Of a DNA stretch of 8,553 bases, positions 6,414-8,553 are shown one piece after another. The DNA comes from Frankiales bacterium. GTDB lineage: Bacteria; Actinomycetota; Actinomycetes; Mycobacteriales; SCTD01. The DNA is taken from contig JAOPWI010000376.1 of NCBI GenBank assembly GCA_025965755.1, positions 1 through 8,553 of the forward strand, read 5' to 3'. The notes beneath the pieces are model-generated. The model saw nothing but the letters and a program-made list of their open reading frames with translations. It was not told the DNA's origin and made no database searches. How positions within the stretch are numbered: position 1 is the first letter of the stretch; every line of letters begins with the position of its first letter. The position numbers and the translations under genes were made by a program.

Positions 6414-6697
6414 GGCCGCGGGCTGTCCCGGCTCCACGGGCGGCGCTTGCTGGTGCGCCCCTCCACGCCGGCCCGGCAGCGCGGGCACACCTGCGCCACG
6501 TAGTCGGCCGACCCGCCGGACTCCGGCTGCACGTCGGCCCACGACAGCCCCGGGAAGGTGCGCAGCCGGGACCGGTGCAGGCTGAGCCCGCAGACGGTCT
6601 GGTTCTGCCCGCGGTGCCAGCCGTGCACCTCACCGGCGGGCAGCCGGGCCCCGTCGTCGTCGATCCGGTCGTCGGTCGCGGCCACCTGCGAGCTCAC
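6410..6697 (-). CDS. Small Cys/His-containing actinobacterial protein of unknown function
   Basis: The frame encodes 95 residues from GTG 6695-6697 to TAG at 6410-6412. The core VHGWHRGQNQTVCGLSLHRSR, followed by F-P-G-L-SWADVQPESGG and VAQVCPRCRAG, looks like a conserved hypothetical family I recall from actinobacteria. H25, H28, C36 and the C71-x2-C74 pair could make a zinc site. There is no membrane segment or signal peptide; the C-terminus is basic (RTSKRRPWSR). The ribosome site is weak, with GGGAAG about nine bases before the GTG. An internal start nearer residue 24 is possible, as the conserved part begins there. The gene is convergent with the pgsA-like gene, sharing the CTAG stop, and divergent from the phosphatase gene. 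Function is unknown. Confidence 0.75.
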   Translation of the reverse strand: MSSQVAATDDRIDDDGARLPAGEVHGWHRGQNQTVCGLSLHRSRLRTFPGLSWADVQPESGGSADYVAQVCPRCRAGVEGRTSKRRPWSRDSPRP

Positions 6698-6759
6698 GGC
6701 AGGCCGCTTCCCGGGCTCCCGCGGACCACACCTGCGCCGTCCGTGGGAGCATGCGGCGG
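6698..6759. promoter_or_regulatory. Short divergent promoter gap
   Basis: Only 62 bases (53 if the phosphatase begins at ATG 6751) separate the divergent small Cys/His gene and the phosphatase gene. Both promoters must lie here or inside the neighbouring coding sequence. I could not find a convincing -10 or -35 box on either strand. The close spacing would allow leaderless or near-leaderless transcripts. Confidence 0.35.
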
Positions 6760-7995
6760 ATGCCTGAGGACCACGCGCGGTTGTACGCCGCCGCGCTCGA
6801 CACGATTCTGCGTCGCTCGCACCTCATGGCGCCGGACGAGATGCCGCAGCTGGCCAGCGCCGGAGCCCGCCATCTCGGCGTGGAGCAGACGCTGCTCTGG
6901 CTCATCGACTACGGACAGTGCCGCCTGACCCCCCTGCTCGGCCCCGACGACGAGCCGCGCGACGCGCTGTCGGTGGACGGGTCGCTGGCCGGCCGGGCGT
7001 TCCGCTCGGTCGACCTGATGGAGACCGACGCCGAGGACGGCCGGCGCCGGCTCTGGGTGCCGCTGCTCGACGGGGTCGAGCGCCTCGGCGTGCTCGAGCT
7101 GGTGGTCCCGACGGGCGGCGAGCCGCTGTCGGAGGAGATGCGCCGCGACCTCGGGCAGCTCGCGCACCTGCTGGCCGAGCTGCTGGTGAGCAACAGCGCC
7201 TACACCGACCACTACGAGTGGTTCAAGCGGCAGGAGGCGATGGCCCTGCCGGCCGAGATGCAGCACACCCTGCTGCCGCCGCTGACCTTCGGCACCGACC
7301 GGCTGATCGTCACCGGCCTGGTCGCCCCGGCGTACGAGGTCGGCGGCGACGCCTTCGACTACGCCCTCAACGGCAACATCGCCCACATCGCCGTCTTCGA
7401 CGCGATCGGTCACGGGCTGCAGGCCAGCCTGCTGGCGAACCTGGCCGTGTCCTGCTACCGCAACAGCCGCCGGGCCGGGCTGGACCTGGCCGACACGGCG
7501 GCGCAGATCGACCGGGCCATCGACGACATGTTCGGCGGCGAGCGCTTCGTCACCGCGCTGATCGGCCAGCTGGACATCGACAGCGGCCTGTTCCGCTGGG
7601 TCAACGCCGGCCATCCGGCCGGGATGCTGCTGCGCGGCGCGCAGGTGGTCAAGGAGCTCGGCGGCGAGCCGGCCCTGCCGCTGGGCATGAACGGGCTGAC
7701 CGGCGGCGGGCCCGAGTCGTTCGTCGTCGCCACCGAGGGCCTGCAGCCGGGCGACCGCCTGCTGCTGCTGACCGACGGCGTCGACGAGGCGCGGACCGAG
7801 GACGGCGAGTTCTTCGGCCGCACCCGCCTGGCCGAGTTCGCCGCGCGCGAGGCGGCGTCCGGCCTGCCCACCCCGGAGGTGATGCGGCGCCTGCAGCAGG
7901 CGATCCTGCGCCACCAGACCGGCCGGCTCCAGGACGACGCGACGACCCTGTTCGTCGAGTGGCTGACCGGCCACCATGAACGGCTCGCGATCTGA
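6760..7995 (+). CDS. PP2C-family (SpoIIE/RsbU-type) serine/threonine phosphatase
   Basis: This is a 411-residue cytoplasmic protein. Residues about 10-145 look like a GAF-type sensor domain (inferred from pattern: ASAGARHLGVEQTLLWLID, then LWVPLLDGVERLGVLELVVP). A linker (SAYTDHYEWFKRQEAMALPAEMQHTLLPP) leads into a SpoIIE-type PP2C domain. The metal-binding motifs are present: YEVGGDAFDY (192-201, D197), FDAIGHGLQAS (213-223, D214), FRWVNAGHPAG (278-288), LLTDGVDEAR (337-345, D339) and QDDATTLFV (391-399). Such phosphatases dephosphorylate anti-anti-sigma factors or similar targets in partner-switching control of sigma factors; no such partner is encoded nearby. Start: ATG 6760 has GGGAG (6745-6749) about ten bases upstream. 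ATG 6751 in the same frame has that site only one base away, so it is less likely unless the transcript is leaderless. The CMD-family gene follows after 25 bases. Confidence 0.9.
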   Translation: MPEDHARLYAAALDTILRRSHLMAPDEMPQLASAGARHLGVEQTLLWLIDYGQCRLTPLLGPDDEPRDALSVDGSLAGRAFRSVDLMETDAEDGRRRLWVPLLDGVERLGVLELVVPTGGEPLSEEMRRDLGQLAHLLAELLVSNSAYTDHYEWFKRQEAMALPAEMQHTLLPPLTFGTDRLIVTGLVAPAYEVGGDAFDYALNGNIAHIAVFDAIGHGLQASLLANLAVSCYRNSRRAGLDLADTAAQIDRAIDDMFGGERFVTALIGQLDIDSGLFRWVNAGHPAGMLLRGAQVVKELGGEPALPLGMNGLTGGGPESFVVATEGLQPGDRLLLLTDGVDEARTEDGEFFGRTRLAEFAAREAASGLPTPEVMRRLQQAILRHQTGRLQDDATTLFVEWLTGHHERLAI

Positions 7996-8020
7996 CCGCA
8001 CGGCCGACCGAGGAGCGCAC

Positions 8021-8553
8021 ATGACGCAGGGACCGTCCGAGCCACGCATTCCCCCGCTGCCCTCCGAGGGGGACAGCCCGCCGCTCAACATCTTCCGGAC
8101 GCTCCAGCGCAACAGACCGCTCGCCAAGGCGTTCCTCACGCTCGGCGGCCACCTGCTCAGCGGCACCGGGCTGCCGCCGCGCGAGCGGGAGATCGTGGTC
8201 CTGCGGGTGGGCTGGCGGTGCGCTTCGGAGTACGAGTTCGGGCAGCACACCGTCATCGGCCGCGAGGCGGGCCTGACCGACGACGAGGTGGCCCGGGTGG
8301 CCACGCCGGGCACCGGCGGCTGGAGCCCGGACGACGCCGCGCTCGTCACCCTGGCCGACGAGCTCTGCGACGGCGACCTGGTCAGCGAGCCGACCTGGCA
8401 GGCGCTGTCCGCCCGCTGGTCGCAGGAGGAGCTGCTCGAGCTCCTGGTCCTCGCCGGCTTCTACCGGCTCGTCTCCGGCGTCCTGAACAGCGTCGGCGTG
8501 CCGCTGGAGCCGGGCCGGCCGGGCTGGCCGGCCGGGGTGGAGCTGCGCCGGGC
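8021..8553 (+). CDS. Carboxymuconolactone decarboxylase (CMD) family protein, 3' end outside window
   Basis: The frame opens at ATG 8021 with AGGAG at 8011-8015, five bases upstream, and runs off the window after 177 codons. The protein matches the CMD/AhpD-like helical family. LNIFRTLQRNRPLAKAFLTLGGHLL and LPPREREIVVLRVGWRC form the first half; RCASEYEFGQHTVIGREAGL is the active-site region, with a Cys, Glu and His pattern but without the CxxC of peroxidase-active AhpD; LADELCDGDLVSEPTWQAL and LLVLAGFYRLVSGVLNSVGVPLE complete the usual core. Length in hand (about 177) suggests only a few residues are missing. Uncharacterised members of this subgroup are annotated as CMD family; true decarboxylase activity should not be assumed. 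The 25-base gap after the phosphatase gene suggests one operon. Confidence 0.88.
   Translation, partial: MTQGPSEPRIPPLPSEGDSPPLNIFRTLQRNRPLAKAFLTLGGHLLSGTGLPPREREIVVLRVGWRCASEYEFGQHTVIGREAGLTDDEVARVATPGTGGWSPDDAALVTLADELCDGDLVSEPTWQALSARWSQEELLELLVLAGFYRLVSGVLNSVGVPLEPGRPGWPAGVELRR

Noticed and set aside
6694..8349. A 551-codon minus-strand frame opposite the phosphatase and CMD gene
   Set aside because: It is low-complexity, covers two well-supported + strand genes and crosses their boundary, so it is a shadow frame.
1..8553. A defence system, mobile element, CRISPR array or biosynthetic cluster
   Set aside because: No transposase, integrase, nuclease, helicase, direct-repeat array or synthase motif is seen on either strand. 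All gene-sized regions are explained by transport, regulation, lipid and signalling families.

Overview
The window is a high-GC actinobacterial chromosome segment. Third codon positions are almost all G or C, GTG starts are common, genes are tightly packed with 4-base GTGA overlaps, and the protein families (MarR plus 14-TM exporter, stand-alone SpoIIE-type phosphatase, a small Cys/His actinobacterial protein) fit Actinomycetota. I cannot fix the genus; a Geodermatophilaceae- or Frankia-like relative is only a guess. I saw no tRNA, rRNA, CRISPR array or insertion sequence. It reads as ordinary chromosomal sequence rather than a mobile island. Layout, left to right: (1) the 3' end of an aldo/keto reductase on the + strand, whose last 48 bases overlap the 3' end of a convergent gene; (2) a minus-strand pair, a formate/nitrite-family channel followed 36 bases downstream by a 12-TM MFS exporter; (3) a 183-base divergent control region with a perfect 12+12 base palindrome lying over a predicted promoter; (4) a + strand MarR regulator and DHA2 (14-TM) drug exporter joined by a GTGA overlap; (5) a 175-base gap with three short dyads; (6) a + strand alpha/beta hydrolase and a PgsA-like CDP-alcohol phosphatidyltransferase, again joined by a GTGA overlap; (7) a small minus-strand Cys/His protein whose stop interlocks with the pgsA-like stop at CTAG; (8) a + strand PP2C/SpoIIE phosphatase, and 25 bases later a carboxymuconolactone-decarboxylase-family gene cut by the window end. 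Functionally there are three clear modules. The MarR/DHA2 pair looks like a self-regulated efflux operon: the palindrome sits where a bound repressor would block RNA polymerase, and a ligand (unknown) would release it. The FNT/MFS pair is a second, divergent transport unit that might share the control region. The hydrolase/phosphatidyltransferase pair suggests a lipid-related role because translational coupling implies matched output, but the hydrolase's substrate cannot be read from the sequence. I do not see a clear new defence or mobile system. The items most worth a second look are the MarR operator, the hydrolase-PgsA coupling, the dyad-rich gap before it, the small Cys/His protein, and a striking codon-context pattern: of 18 NTT codons found by eye in the real genes, 17 are followed by a codon beginning with C.
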